Assembly: GCF_041296385.1 (NCBI RefSeq)
Contig: NC_091016.1
Location: 15,661,497 to 15,725,496 of the forward strand
DNA length: 64,000 bases
Reading direction: 5' to 3'
From: Aphelocoma coerulescens
Lineage: Eukaryota > Chordata > Aves > Passeriformes > Corvidae
Positions 19,626-31,600 of this stretch are shown here, piece after piece. Position 1 is the first letter of the stretch, and every line of letters starts with the position of its first letter. A model generated the notes under the pieces. It saw only the letters and a list, made by a program, of their open reading frames with translations. It made no database searches and was not told the DNA's origin. The position numbers and the translations under genes were made by a program.

Positions 19626-22600
19626 ATGGACTTCACTGGAAAAGGAAAGACCGCTGAAGAAAAAGGTGAGGATAGAATGGAGATGAAAGGCCTCGGCCAA
19701 ATGGAAAAAAATCCCAGCAGATTTCAGGGAAAACTGGTCGATGGTGGTCAGTGCTGGCTCTGTGTCAGAGTAGGTGGCTGACAGGTACAGATGATCCTGC
19801 AAGGATGCCCAAGGCATCACAACATTCTGTCCTTGGTTTACTCTGCTTTCTCCTTTTTCTCAGTAGCCAAATGACTCATACTGCCAGTCAGGACAGGGAC
19901 TGTGGCCACAGCAGACCACAAAGTGGACATGGTCATAAGATGCAAGGCCTGTTTCTATCTTAGCACTCAATGTCAGGTCTCACTAAAGATAAATTTCCCC
20001 TTCTTCGTCTGCTGGCTGATCAGCTCGACCCCTGAGGATGTTATAACAGTGCTGTTAAAACACCAGCAAGGCCTGCCTGCTTGCTGAGAGGTCTTGCTGG
20101 TTTGCAGGAACAGCAGTCAGGACTGGGTCTGTACTTGGTATGCACAGAAGCCCAGTCGCAAGAAGGAATGGGTTTTTTCCCCTCTTATCATTGCAGCCTT
20201 CCACCTTGCCCTTCAGGCTTGCCAGGTCCATACGGTTAAGAACAATCACAGCGATGCTAGTTTCATGAAAGATAAAAACAAAGCAAACTTCTCAATACTT
20301 AAAAAATCCTTGGATGCCTCACCCATTCAATGAGTAGATATCAAAGGCTGGAGTTCAGCTAACTCACTTCTTCCCTTGTGACCTGATCTACAGCTTCTTC
20401 TGAAGACAAAGCCTCAAGGAAGAAGTGGATGGAGACCATGCCTAAGGAGGGCCCTGTGTGGCCTCCCCACCCTGGTGCCCTCCCTCCCCTGCCTGGCTGC
20501 AAGGATGCTGTGCAGACCCCCAGGCTTGGCAGTGCAGGTCTCCGCTCACAGCCTGCTCAGGGGGCCTTGGCCCAGGAGCCCCGGCAGGGGCAGCTGAGCA
20601 GCGCTGCCCCCGGGGTCACTGCCAGGGAGGACACGGTGAAGGCTGAGCATGGCTCAGCCTCACAAAGAGGTAAGGCGGGAGCTGGGCCGCTCTCTGGCGG
20701 GAGGAAGGCTCTTGTGCCAGCCTAGAGAGCCTGGGCACATTGCCAGGGAACAGTTCTGCCCTGCATGTGCCCCCTGCAATGAGCTGTGCAGCTCCCAGTG
20801 CCCCGTGTAGCTGTAGGGCTGCTCAGCTGTGGGGCCGGGAGAGGAGCAGGAGGGTGCGTGTGCAGCTGAGCCATTCCTGGAAAGCACAGGGCTCTGGGCT
20901 CCCTGCTGTCCCAGGGCAGCCCAGAGGCCAGGCTGTTCCTGTGCTGGCTCTCTGGAAGTGGGTCAGGGTGTCTCCCTGGTCTGCCTCAAGTGGCTGCTGG
21001 CAGGAGCGTGTTTCCCTGTGCAGCTCTTTAGAAGTTACCTGGGAATCTCTCCAATGAAATAGTGTAGCTTCAGATACTTTATGTTGGCATTGTGGCCTCT
21101 GTTATATTTTGTGTCTCCATTTTGCAGGACTGACTGGCTACACTCTTGCCAAGAAGTTTACCGTGGCATCTCCCTCCATGCTCCTTCCCTCCAAGCCATT
21201 GCCTCCCATCCAGAAGAGCTCTCCTTCTTCTAACACCAACAAAATATGTAGCGGAGAGCAGGAGAATGGGAAAACTGTCACCGGCAATGGTGATGACAGA
21301 AGAAAACAGCAGGAGCTGAGTTCAGAGGGAACAGGACATACGGTAAGGACCAGCCTAAGTCCTGTCTGGTGGATTTCCAGTTTATGTGCTGTAGGCAGAG
21401 CTCTGAGAGCTTTTGCTGTGGTGTGAGCCCAGGGAAGCAGCTGAGCAAAGAGAGAGCTCAGCAGGACACTGCACTTCAGGCTGTCTTTGCAGTGGGTGTG
21501 TAGTGCAGGCGTCATGTCCTCAGCGTGTATCAGTAGCAGGGGAGGTCTTTGCATGGTTTTGGGGCTCTGTTGTGGCTCCTGCTCTGTCTTATGGCTGAGA
21601 AAACACCAACAGGCAGTCAGAGCAGCTGAAGTTGGCCAATCTTGTGAACCAATCCTTCTACATTTAGTGAACTACGGGTATGTGTGAACCATCTGTGTGT
21701 CTTGGTGGTATTTTCTGTCAGCTGTGTCCTGTTTGGACGGAGAAAGGTGTTTGCTGGAACAGGCAGACCTGCAAAGTCAGTTCCAGGTTGTGTCGGCTTT
21801 TGAGTTGTACAGCCATGCCCTTGTGCCCAGTTGTCTCTGATGCTATTTCTAGACTTCATCATCTTCTGGGCAGCTTTGTGCAATCGTGCATGGCTTTGTC
21901 CAGAGGGAAGGGATGGCAGGTGGCCATGGGGAGAGCAGTCCAGAGCCCACCCCCACGATTGCCTTTGCAGCAAGGCCAGGACCTGCAGTTGTTTTGGGTT
22001 TGCCGTGGGGTGCAGGAGGAGGCGGATGAACAACAGCTTTGGTAAACAGAATGTCCAACCCAAGGCTTGTGTACTTGATTCCAGCCTTGCTGAGAAAGGG
22101 CCCAGCATATCCCTGACAGGAAGTGATCCTTCCGCTGAAGTTTGAACAGGGCCTGGTTTGGCTCTTTAGCTGTGCCAGGGGCAATGGGATATTAAGGAAG
22201 GGTGTGCATCTGCCCCCGCTGCCTCCACCCCCCTTGCTGGACATGGCATGGGGGCCCTGGAGCAATTTGGGCAGGCAGAGGCCTTCCAGAGAGCAGCAGG
22301 GCAGGGAGCTCTGTGGAACTTCCTAAATGCCAGTGAGCCTGAGATGATGGATGTGTGGGAGCTGGAGAGCACCGAGCATCCCCAGAGCTCAGCAGCATCG
22401 GGGCTCAAAGGCTGCTGGGGAACTGTACGAGGGAAGGGAAGCAGCAGCAGAAAGGAGGGGCTTGAGAAAAGCAGGTTTGGACATCCTGCAGAATGGCTTT
22501 GTGGGGGCTTGGCTGGAGATCAGCACTGGCTGTTAGGTGCTTTAGGGACAGGGATCCAAGCCCATTCCCATACGATCCAAAAGGCCAGTGGAAGCAGTGG

Positions 22601-25600
22601 CACCACAGAACATCTTGGTGCCAAACATGTGGATGCCAGCTGGCAATCCAGCCTTATTTCCAGAGAAGTGAGCACAGGGATAGAAGTGGCAAATGTGGGA
22701 CATGGTCTCTCACTCACCACTTCCCTTTCCATTCCCTGTCCTAGACCAAGCTGCTCCATAAGTTTGACATTTCTGCCAGGTCCCAGCTAACAGCATGGCT
22801 AAATGTCTTCAGGCATGAATGGGGGCAAGGCTGGATGCTTGATCTGAGGAGTACTGTGTTCTACTCTTTGCAGGCTTCCTTGCTGTTTTCCAGCGGTGGG
22901 GATATGAAGAAGGGGTCATTGGGACCACCTTTGATCCCCCCAATACGCAAGGCAGTGAGTCCCCCTGTGAGCAGTGCGGCAGCGTCTGTCCCAAGCTCTC
23001 TGCAGCTGGATTTCCAGGAGTCCCCGGAGATGAGGTAAGCCAAGGTGTCTGCTGCTCCAGTGTGCTGTTCCTCTCGCTCTTTCAGTCTTGTGAGGTTATT
23101 TTCCACAGTCATGTCTCCCATGTATTTAGGCAAACCTCCGTGTATTCCCCATTTTGCCCATCTGTGGTGATCCAGCGCAATGGCAAACCCAACACCATAT
23201 GCCCTAAGAGCAGAGGTGGTTGTGGGGAAGAGGAGGCAGGGCTTAAGAGCTCCTCAGAACAGGTCCTCTGCTGGACTTGGCTGCTGATTCCCTCTATGAT
23301 GTTTGTGGTGTCATTTGGGAACTGTATTGCATGGATCTGGATACTGCAGTTCTTTGAATACTGTGATCCTTGACTGTCAACTTCTGCAGCCATGAGAATA
23401 TGGCAGGGCAAATATTGGCTACTGAGGAGGTGTCTGCAAATTCAGGTGCTGCTTCTGTAAATGTCAGGCGTGACTTCTCTGTGCCTGGGCCTCCACCGTG
23501 AAACCAGAGCCCAGATAAAACTTGGGGTACAGATGTATAATCTGATCGATGTCTAGTATTTCGATCTGGGCTTAAGATCAAAGAGGGCAAGGTGCTAGAG
23601 AAGAGTTATAGGACTGTACCTGATGCAAAGATATTAGCTTGGATATAGGTGTGAGAAAATGTAGCTGTCAAGCTTATCCTAGTGACAAGGATACAGAAGG
23701 AGTCACAGAAGTTGCAATTGAAAAGCATCCGTAGGGCTTTTAAAGTGCAATCTGAATATCCTTACCTAGCAGCTGAGTTGGAAAAGGCCTTTTTGTCCTT
23801 GAAAGAGCAAGCAGGTGTACTGTCATTCTCAGGAGAGAGCAGTGCTATGACCCCATGTAGCCCGAGACTGTCACCAGTGTAAGGCATGAGCAGGCAAAGT
23901 CAAGCTTTGTCAGGAGAACAAAAGTAGCTGCCCTCCATACAGACTTGTGTCTCAGCTCAGCAGCTCTTGCTGCTTCACAGAGGCTGTAGGAGCCACTTGG
24001 CTCCAAAAGGAGAGAACTGGGCAGGTCTGATGCAAGTTGAAGAATGACTGCTGTGTTTCAGCCGGAGCTTGGCAAGCTCTGTGGGACTCCAGCAACTGAA
24101 AGCTTAAGGACAATTCATCAGCTTTGCAATTGGGTTTGCAGTTGGGTTGGTTTGCAGTTTTGCAGTTGGGTTTATGTGTTGCATTTCCTCCTTCATCAGG
24201 GGGACCATGCTAAGAAGGTTTGCCTCCTTTGATGCTACACACATTCCATGCCCTTCTCTTTCTACCTGCTCATATGTTCTTTTGTCCTTCATTTTCTCAA
24301 GGCCAAGATCCAGCAGCAGAAGCAAAGAGAAGAACTCTGAACATGCAAGTAGGTACAGGGCATGTCTGTCCCTAAAATGACCATTGGAATGCTGATCCAG
24401 GGGTGGCATTGGGACATTTGGGTTGAAAACCATCCTGCTTTAAATTTCTTCGAATCCCTTTCAATTCCTTGATGGGCTCAGTGGACTCTCCCAGAGCCTG
24501 GTCACTGGGAGTGTGCTCCGGTGGTGCAGCGAAAATTACTCCAGGAGCTGCACTGGTACCTTGGGGCTTGGGAAATGTGCCACAGGAAAAGAAAACATTC
24601 CTCTCCATCCTGCACATGCCTTTCGTCTCCCTGCACCCTTTCTAAGGTCATAATTAGTAGAGAAAAAAAGACATTTAGCATGAAAGGAGAAATGTTCCCA
24701 CTCCTTCCTCCTGCCTTTGAAGGAGGACACCTTCCCTTGGGGCAGTTTCTGTGCTGAAGCCTTTGCGATCTGAAGGAGATTCATGGACATTGCCTGGTTT
24801 TGCATGGGGAGAAATAGGGAAACCTCCTTAGACAGAAAGGCCTTGTTAATGTTCCAATTAAGGGGAAGGAGACTTCCAAATGGATGCAGCCTATGCAGGA
24901 TCAGAGTTTGTCATCCTCTGACAGCACAGGCCTAAAGCCACCTATGGCAGGTTCACGATGGCAAATCTCTTCCCCGACTCTCTCTGCCCGTGTCAGTAGT
25001 GCAGGCTGAGGCTGGGGGAGGAGATGGCTTCTGCCCTGTCCCCCCTCCCTGCCTTGCCTGAGCCCTGACAAGAAGAGTTGTGCCAGACAAAATGCGGTGT
25101 CTGGTGCATGTGTGTCAGCCCCTGCTTTCAAGTTCAAAGCCTCAGTGACAGTGGTGTTGTTCCTTTGCCATCTCTGGGCGTGGAATGATAGGAGAGGTGA
25201 GATTTGAAGGAACAATTTTGCTGATGCAGAAAAAGGGATCAGATCCACTGGTCCCTTGCCTCAGGGTTAGTTCTGCCAAATCCTTGGCAAGGCCCCTTTG
25301 GAATGACTCCGTAATTGCTGATATGCAGCTGGAATGCTGAATGCATCTGGGGAGAAGTATTGCTGAGTATGTAAGGTGGCATTTTAGCTGGATTAATTCT
25401 GCACTAGAAATGAGCTATCTCATTAAAGCTTACCTGTTACGCTTTTATAATTGTGCTGACCATTCTACAGGGGAAAAAAATCCTGATTTAAGACAGTTAT
25501 TCCTTTTTACTGCCCTGCTGCCACATGATTTTATCATCGGTGGAGGCCTGTACAGAATGATTAGTTCTCTGAGTTTTAAAAGCTCCGTTGGAGAGCATTT

Positions 25601-28600
25601 CAGATTAACCTGCCCCTGCCATTTCCATTAAGAAAATTTTGAATTGTCAGGATTAGCGAAGATCAGAAATGTTTTGAGGCAGGTCATGTTTATGTTGGGT
25701 TTGGGTGTCTCTACAGGGGAGAAAGCAGGGAATAAACCCCTGGAGCAACAAAGCAGAGAAAAGCTGGAACGTTTGCATGAACAATGTGCTCCCTACAGAT
25801 ATGGGCTGCTTGAATACTGGGGACATCTAAATTTGATTGCAAATCTTCTTTTGCTTCTAACACATGGTGCCATTGTTTGTGTCCCAGCACTGCCTTTGTT
25901 GTAAAGAGAAATAAAAACCACCAACAAAACCCAGCCGAGAACTGAGGGGGAGTTACAGAAACAAAGGCCTTGAAAACTGGCTTTGGAAAGCAATTACTTC
26001 CTAGGTGGAATTGTCAAATTCTAGAGACCCCCCTGTGGGTTGCCAACTGTTTGGAAGGAAAGGGATCCCCAACTAGTGGATGAGCCATGAGCAGCACAGA
26101 AGCAAAGTAGTGGAATGTCTCTCTCCTGTCCTGCCAGCTCCATAGAGTTCAGACCAATTATAGTGATGCTAGCCTCATGAAAAATAAAAACAAAGCGATC
26201 TTCTCAATATTAAAACACCCCTCGAGTGCCTCACCCATTAGTTGTGGTGATTGTAAAGGTGGGAGTTCAACTAACTCACTTCTTCCCTTGTACCTGATCT
26301 ACAGCTTCTTCTGAGTCTACAACAAAAGCCCAGAGGAAGAAAAAAAATTCATGGTGTGTGATAGGACCTGGGATGCCTCTGTTCCCAAGGGACCTGGCTG
26401 AACTTTTCGGCTTGGTGCCAACTGACGTGCGGAAGCCCGGCCTTGGCAGTGCAGGTCTCCGCTCGCAGCCTGCTCAGGGGGCCTTGGCCCAGGAGCCCCG
26501 GCAGGGGCAGCTGAGCAGCGCTGCCCCCGGGGTCACTGCCAGGGAGGACACGGTGAAGGCTGAGCATGGCTCAGCCTCACAAAGAGGTAAGGCGGGAGCT
26601 GGGCCGCTCTCTGGCGGGAGGAAGGCTCTTGTGCCAGCCTAGAGAGCCTGGGCACATTGCCAGGGAACAGTTCTGCCCTGCATGTGCCCCCTGCAATGAG
26701 CTGTGCAGCTCCCAGTGCCCCGTGTAGCTGTAGGGCTGCTCAGCTGTGGGGCCGGGAGAGGAGCAGGAGGGTGCGTGTGCAGCTGAGCCATTCCTGGAAA
26801 GCACAGGGCTCTGGGCTCCCTGCTGTCCCAGGGCAGCCCAGAGGCCACGCTGTTCCTGTGCTGGCTCTCTGGAAGTGGGTCAGGGTGTCTCCCTGGTCTG
26901 CCTCAAGTGGCTGCTGGCAGGAGCGTGTTTCCCTGTGCAGCTCTTTAGAAGTTTCCAGGGACTCTCTCCAGCGAAATAGTGTACCTTCAGATGCTTTATG
27001 TTGGCATTGTGGCCTCTGTTATATTTTGTGTCTCCATTTTGCAGGACTGACTGGCTACACTCTTGCCAAGAAGTTTACCGTGGCATCTCCCTCCATGCTC
27101 CTTCCCTCCAAGCCATTGCCTCCCATCCAGAAGAGCTCTCCTTCTTCTAACACCAACAAAATATGTAGCGGAGAGCAGGAGAATGGGAAAACTATCACTG
27201 GCAATGGTGATGACAGAAGAAAACAGCAGGAGCTGAGTTCAGAGGGAACAGGACATACGGTAAGGACCAGCCTAAGTCCTGTCTGGTGGATTTCCAGTTT
27301 ATGTGCTGTAGGCAGAGCTCTGAGAGCTTTTGCTGTGGTGTGAGCCCAGGGAAGCAGCTGAGCAAAGAGAGAGCTCAGCAGGACACTGCACTTCAGGCTG
27401 TCTTTGCAGTGGGTGTGTAGTGCAGGCGTCATGTCCTCAGCGTGTATCAGTAGCAGGGGAGGTCTTTGCATGGTTTTGGGGCTCTGTTGTGGCTCCTGCT
27501 CTGTCTTATGGCTGAGAAAACACCAACAGGCAGTCAGAGCAGCTGAAGTTGGCCAATCTTGTGAACCAATCCTTCTACATTTAGTGAACTACGGGTATGT
27601 GTGAACCATCTGTGTGTCTTGGTGGTATTTTCTGTCAGCTGTGTCCTGTTTGGACGGAGAAAGGTGTTTGCTGGAACAGGCAGTCCTGCAAAGTCAGTTC
27701 CAGGTTGTGTCAGCTTTTGAGTTGTACAGGCATGCCCTTGTGCCCAGTTGTCTCTGATGCTATTTCTAGACTTCATCATCTTCTGGGCAGCTTTGTGCAA
27801 TCGTGCATGGCTTTGTCCAGAGGGAAGGGATGGCAGGTGGCCATGGGGAGAGCAGTCCAGAGCCCACCCCCACGATTGCCTTTGCAGCAGGGCCAGGACC
27901 TGCAGTTGTTTTGGGTTTGCCGTGGGGTGCAGGAGGAGGCGGATGAACAACAGCTTTGGTAAACAGAATGTCCAACCCAAGGCTTGTGTACTTGATTCCA
28001 GCCTTGCTGAGAAAGGGCCCAGCGTATCCCTGACAGGAAGTGATCCTTCCGCTGAAGTTTGAACAGGGCCTGGTTTGGCTCTTTAGCTGTGCCAGGGGCA
28101 ATGGGATATTAAGGAAGGGTGTGCATCTGCCCCTGCTGCCTCCACCCCCCTTGCTGGACATGGCATGGGGGCCCTGGAGCAACTTGGGCCGGCAGAGGCC
28201 TTCCAGAGAGCAGCAGGGCAGGGAGCTCTGTGGAACTTCCTAAATGCCAGTGAGCCTGAGATGATGGATGTGTGGGAGCTGGAGAGCACCGAGCATCCCC
28301 AGAGCTCAGCAGCATCGGGGCTCAAAGGCTGCTGGGGAACTGTACGAGGGAAGGGAAGCAGCAGCAGAAAGGAGGGGCTTGAGAAAAGCAGGTTTGGACA
28401 TCCTGCAGAATGGCTTTGTGGGGGCTTGGCTGGAGATCAGCACTGGCTGTTAGGTGCTTTAGGGACAGGGATCCAAGCCCATTCCCATACGATCCAAAAG
28501 GCCAGTGGAGGCAGTGGCACCACAGGACATCTTGGTGCCAAACATGTGGATGCCAGCTGGCAATCCAGCCATATTTCCAGAGAAGTGAGCACAGGGATAG

Positions 28601-31600
28601 AAGTGGCAAATGTGGGACATGGTCTCTCACTCACCACTTCCCTTTCCATTCCCTGTCCTAGACCAAGCTGCTCCATCAGTTTGACATTTCTGCCAGGTCC
28701 CAGCTAACAGCATGGCTAAATGTCTTCAGGCATGAATGGGGGCAAGGCTGGATGCTTGATCTGAGGAGTACTGTGTTCTACTCTTTGCAGGCTTCCTTGC
28801 TGTTTTCCAGTGGTGGGGATATGAAGAAGGGGTCATTGGGACCACCTTTGATCCCCCCAATACGCAAGGCAGTGAGTCCCCCTGTGAGCAGTGCGGCAGC
28901 GTCTGTCCCAAGCTCTCTGCAGCTGGATTTCCAGGAGTCCCCGGAGATGAGGTAAGCCAAGGTGTCTGCTGCTCCAGTGTGCTGTTCCTCTCGCTCTTTC
29001 AGTCTTGTGAGGTTATTTTCCACAGTCATGTCTCCCATGTATTTAGGCAAACCTCCGTGTATTCCCCATTTTGCCCATCTGTGGTGATCCAGCGCAATGG
29101 CAAACCCAACACCATATGCCCTAAGAGCAGAGGTGGTTGTGGGGAAGAGGAGGCAGGGCTTAAGAGCTCCTCAGAACAGGTCCTCTGCTGGACTTGGCTG
29201 CTGATTCCCTCTATGATGTTTGTGGTGTCATTTGGGAACTGTATTGCATGGATCTGGATACTGCAGTTCTTTGAATACTGTGATCCTTGACTGTCAACTT
29301 CTGCAGCCATGAGAATATGGCAGGGCAAATATTGGCTACTGAGGAGGTGTCTGCAAATTCAGGTGCTGCTTCTGTAAATGTCAGGCGTGACTTCTCTGTG
29401 CCTGGGCCTCCACCGTGAAACCAGAGCCCAGATAAAACTTGGGGTACAGATGTATAATCTGATCGATGTCTAGTATTTCGATCTGGGCTTAAGATCAAAG
29501 AGGGCAAGGTGCTAGAGAAGAGTTATAGGACTGTACCTGATGCAAAGATATTAGCTTGGATATAGGTGTGAGAAAATGTAGCTGTCAAGCTTATCCTAGT
29601 GACAAGGATACAGAAGGAGTCACAGAAGATGCAATTGAAAAGCATCCGTAGGGCTTTTAAAGTGCAATCTGAGTATCCTTACCTAGCAGCTGAGTTGGAA
29701 AAGGCCTTTTTGTCCTTGAAAGAGCAAGCAGGTGTACTGTCATTCTCAGGAGAGAGCAGTGCTATGACCCCATGTAGCCCGAGACTGTCACCAGTGTAAG
29801 GCATGAGCAGGCAAAGTCAAGCTTTGTCAGGAGAACAAAAGTAGCTGCCCTCCATACAGACTTGTGTCTCAGCTCAGCAGCTCTTGCTGCTTCACAGAGG
29901 CTGTAGGAGCCACTTGGCTCCAAAAGGAGAGAACTGGGCAGGTCTGATGCAAGTTGAAGAATGACTGCTGTGTTTCAGCCGGAGCTTGGCAAGCTCTGTG
30001 GGACTCCAGCAACTGAAAGCTTAAGGACAATTCATCAGCTTTGCAATTGGGTTTGCAGTTGGGTTGGTTTGCAGTTTTGCAGTTGGGTTTATGTGTTGCA
30101 TTTCCTCCTTCATCAGGGGGACCATGCTAAGAAGGTTTGCCTCCTTTGTTGCTACACACATTCCATGCCCTTCTCTTTCTACCTGCTCATATGTTCTTTT
30201 GTCCTCCATTTTCTCAAGGCCAAGATCCAGCAGCAGAAGCAAAGAGAAGAACTCTGAACATGCAAGTAGGTACAGGGCATGTCTGTCCCTAAAATGACCA
30301 TTGGAATGCTGATCCAGGGGTGGCATTGGGACATTTGGGTTGAAAACCATCCTGCTTTAAATTTCTTCGAATCCCTTTCAATTCCTTGATGGGCTCAGTG
30401 GACTCTCCCAGAGCCTGGTCACTGGGAGTGTGCTCCGGTGGTGCAGCGAAAATTACTCCAGGAGCTGCACTGGTACCTTGGGGCTCGGGAAATGTGCCAC
30501 AAGAAAAGAAAACATTCCTCTCCATCCTGCACATGCCTTTCGTCTCCCTGCACCCTTTCTAAGGTCATAATTAGTAGAGAAAAAAAGACATTTAGCATGA
30601 AAGGAGAAATGTTCCCACTCCTTCCTCCTGCCTTTGAAGGAGGACACCTTCCCTTGGGGCAGTTTCTGTGCTGAAGCCTTTGCGATCTGAAGGAGATTCA
30701 TGGACATTGCCTGGTTTTGCATGGGGAGAAATAGGGAAACCTCCTTAGACAGAAAGGCCTTGTTAATGTTCCAATTAAGGGGAAGGAGACTTCCAAATGG
30801 ATGCAGCCTATGCAGGATCAGAGTTTGTCATCCTCTGACAGCACAGGCCTAAAGCCACCTATGGCAGGTTCACGATGGCAAATCTCTTCCCCGACTCTCT
30901 CTGCCCGTGTCAGTAGTGCAGGCTGAGGCTGGGGGAGGAGATGGCTTCTGCCCTGTCCCCCCTCCCTGCCTTGCCTGAGCCCTGACAAGAAGAGTTGTGC
31001 CAGACAAAATGCGGTGTCTGGTGCATGTGTGTCAGCCCCTGCTTTCAAGTTCAAAGCCTCAATGACAGTGGTGTTGTTCCTTTGCCATCTCTGGGCGTGG
31101 AATGATAGGAGAGGTGAGATTTGAAGGAACAATTTTGCTGATGCAGAAAAAGGGATCAGATCCACTGGTCCCTTGCCTCAGGGTTAGTTCTGCCAAATCC
31201 TTGGCAAGGCCCCTTTGGAATGACTCCGTAATTGCTGATATGCAGCTGGAATGCTGAATGCATCTGGGGAGAAGTATTGCTGAGTATGTAAGGTGGCATT
31301 TTAGCTGGATTAATTCTGCACTAGAAATGAGCTATCTCATTAAAGCTTACCTGTTACGCTTTTATAATTGTGCTGACCATTCTACAGGGGAAAAAAATCC
31401 TGATTTAAGACAGTTATTCCTTTTTACTGCCCTGCTGTCACATGATTTTATCATCGGTGGAGGCCTGTACAGAATGATTAGTTCTCTGAGTTTTAAAAGC
31501 TCCGTTGGAGAGCATTTCAGATTAACCTGCCCCTGCCATTTCCATTAAGAAAATTTTGAATTGTCAGGATTAGCGAAGATCAGAAATGTTTTGAGGCAGG

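Larger units (their letters stand above)
16355..21035. repeat. Segmental duplication block A, copy 2
   Basis: Direct copy of 1-5087. It differs by a 7-base insertion near 17020, loss of about 410 bases around 18710 (the solo-LTR-like element and its flank), and scattered substitutions. It supplies the promoter, first exon and exon X of the full-length TOGARAM2-like gene. Confidence 0.9.

Noticed and set aside
23682..23882. Lys/Ser-rich 66-residue ORF (also 29599-29799) considered as an additional exon of the tandem module.
   Set aside because: It ends in a stop and no donor with suitable phase was found. Adding it would break the phase chain that works without it.
26657..27343. 228-residue ORF spanning the intron between exon X2 and the GLTG exon.
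   Set aside because: It is intron sequence joined to a real exon. Reading exon X2 straight into the intron hits a stop soon after the donor, so intron retention would not give this protein.
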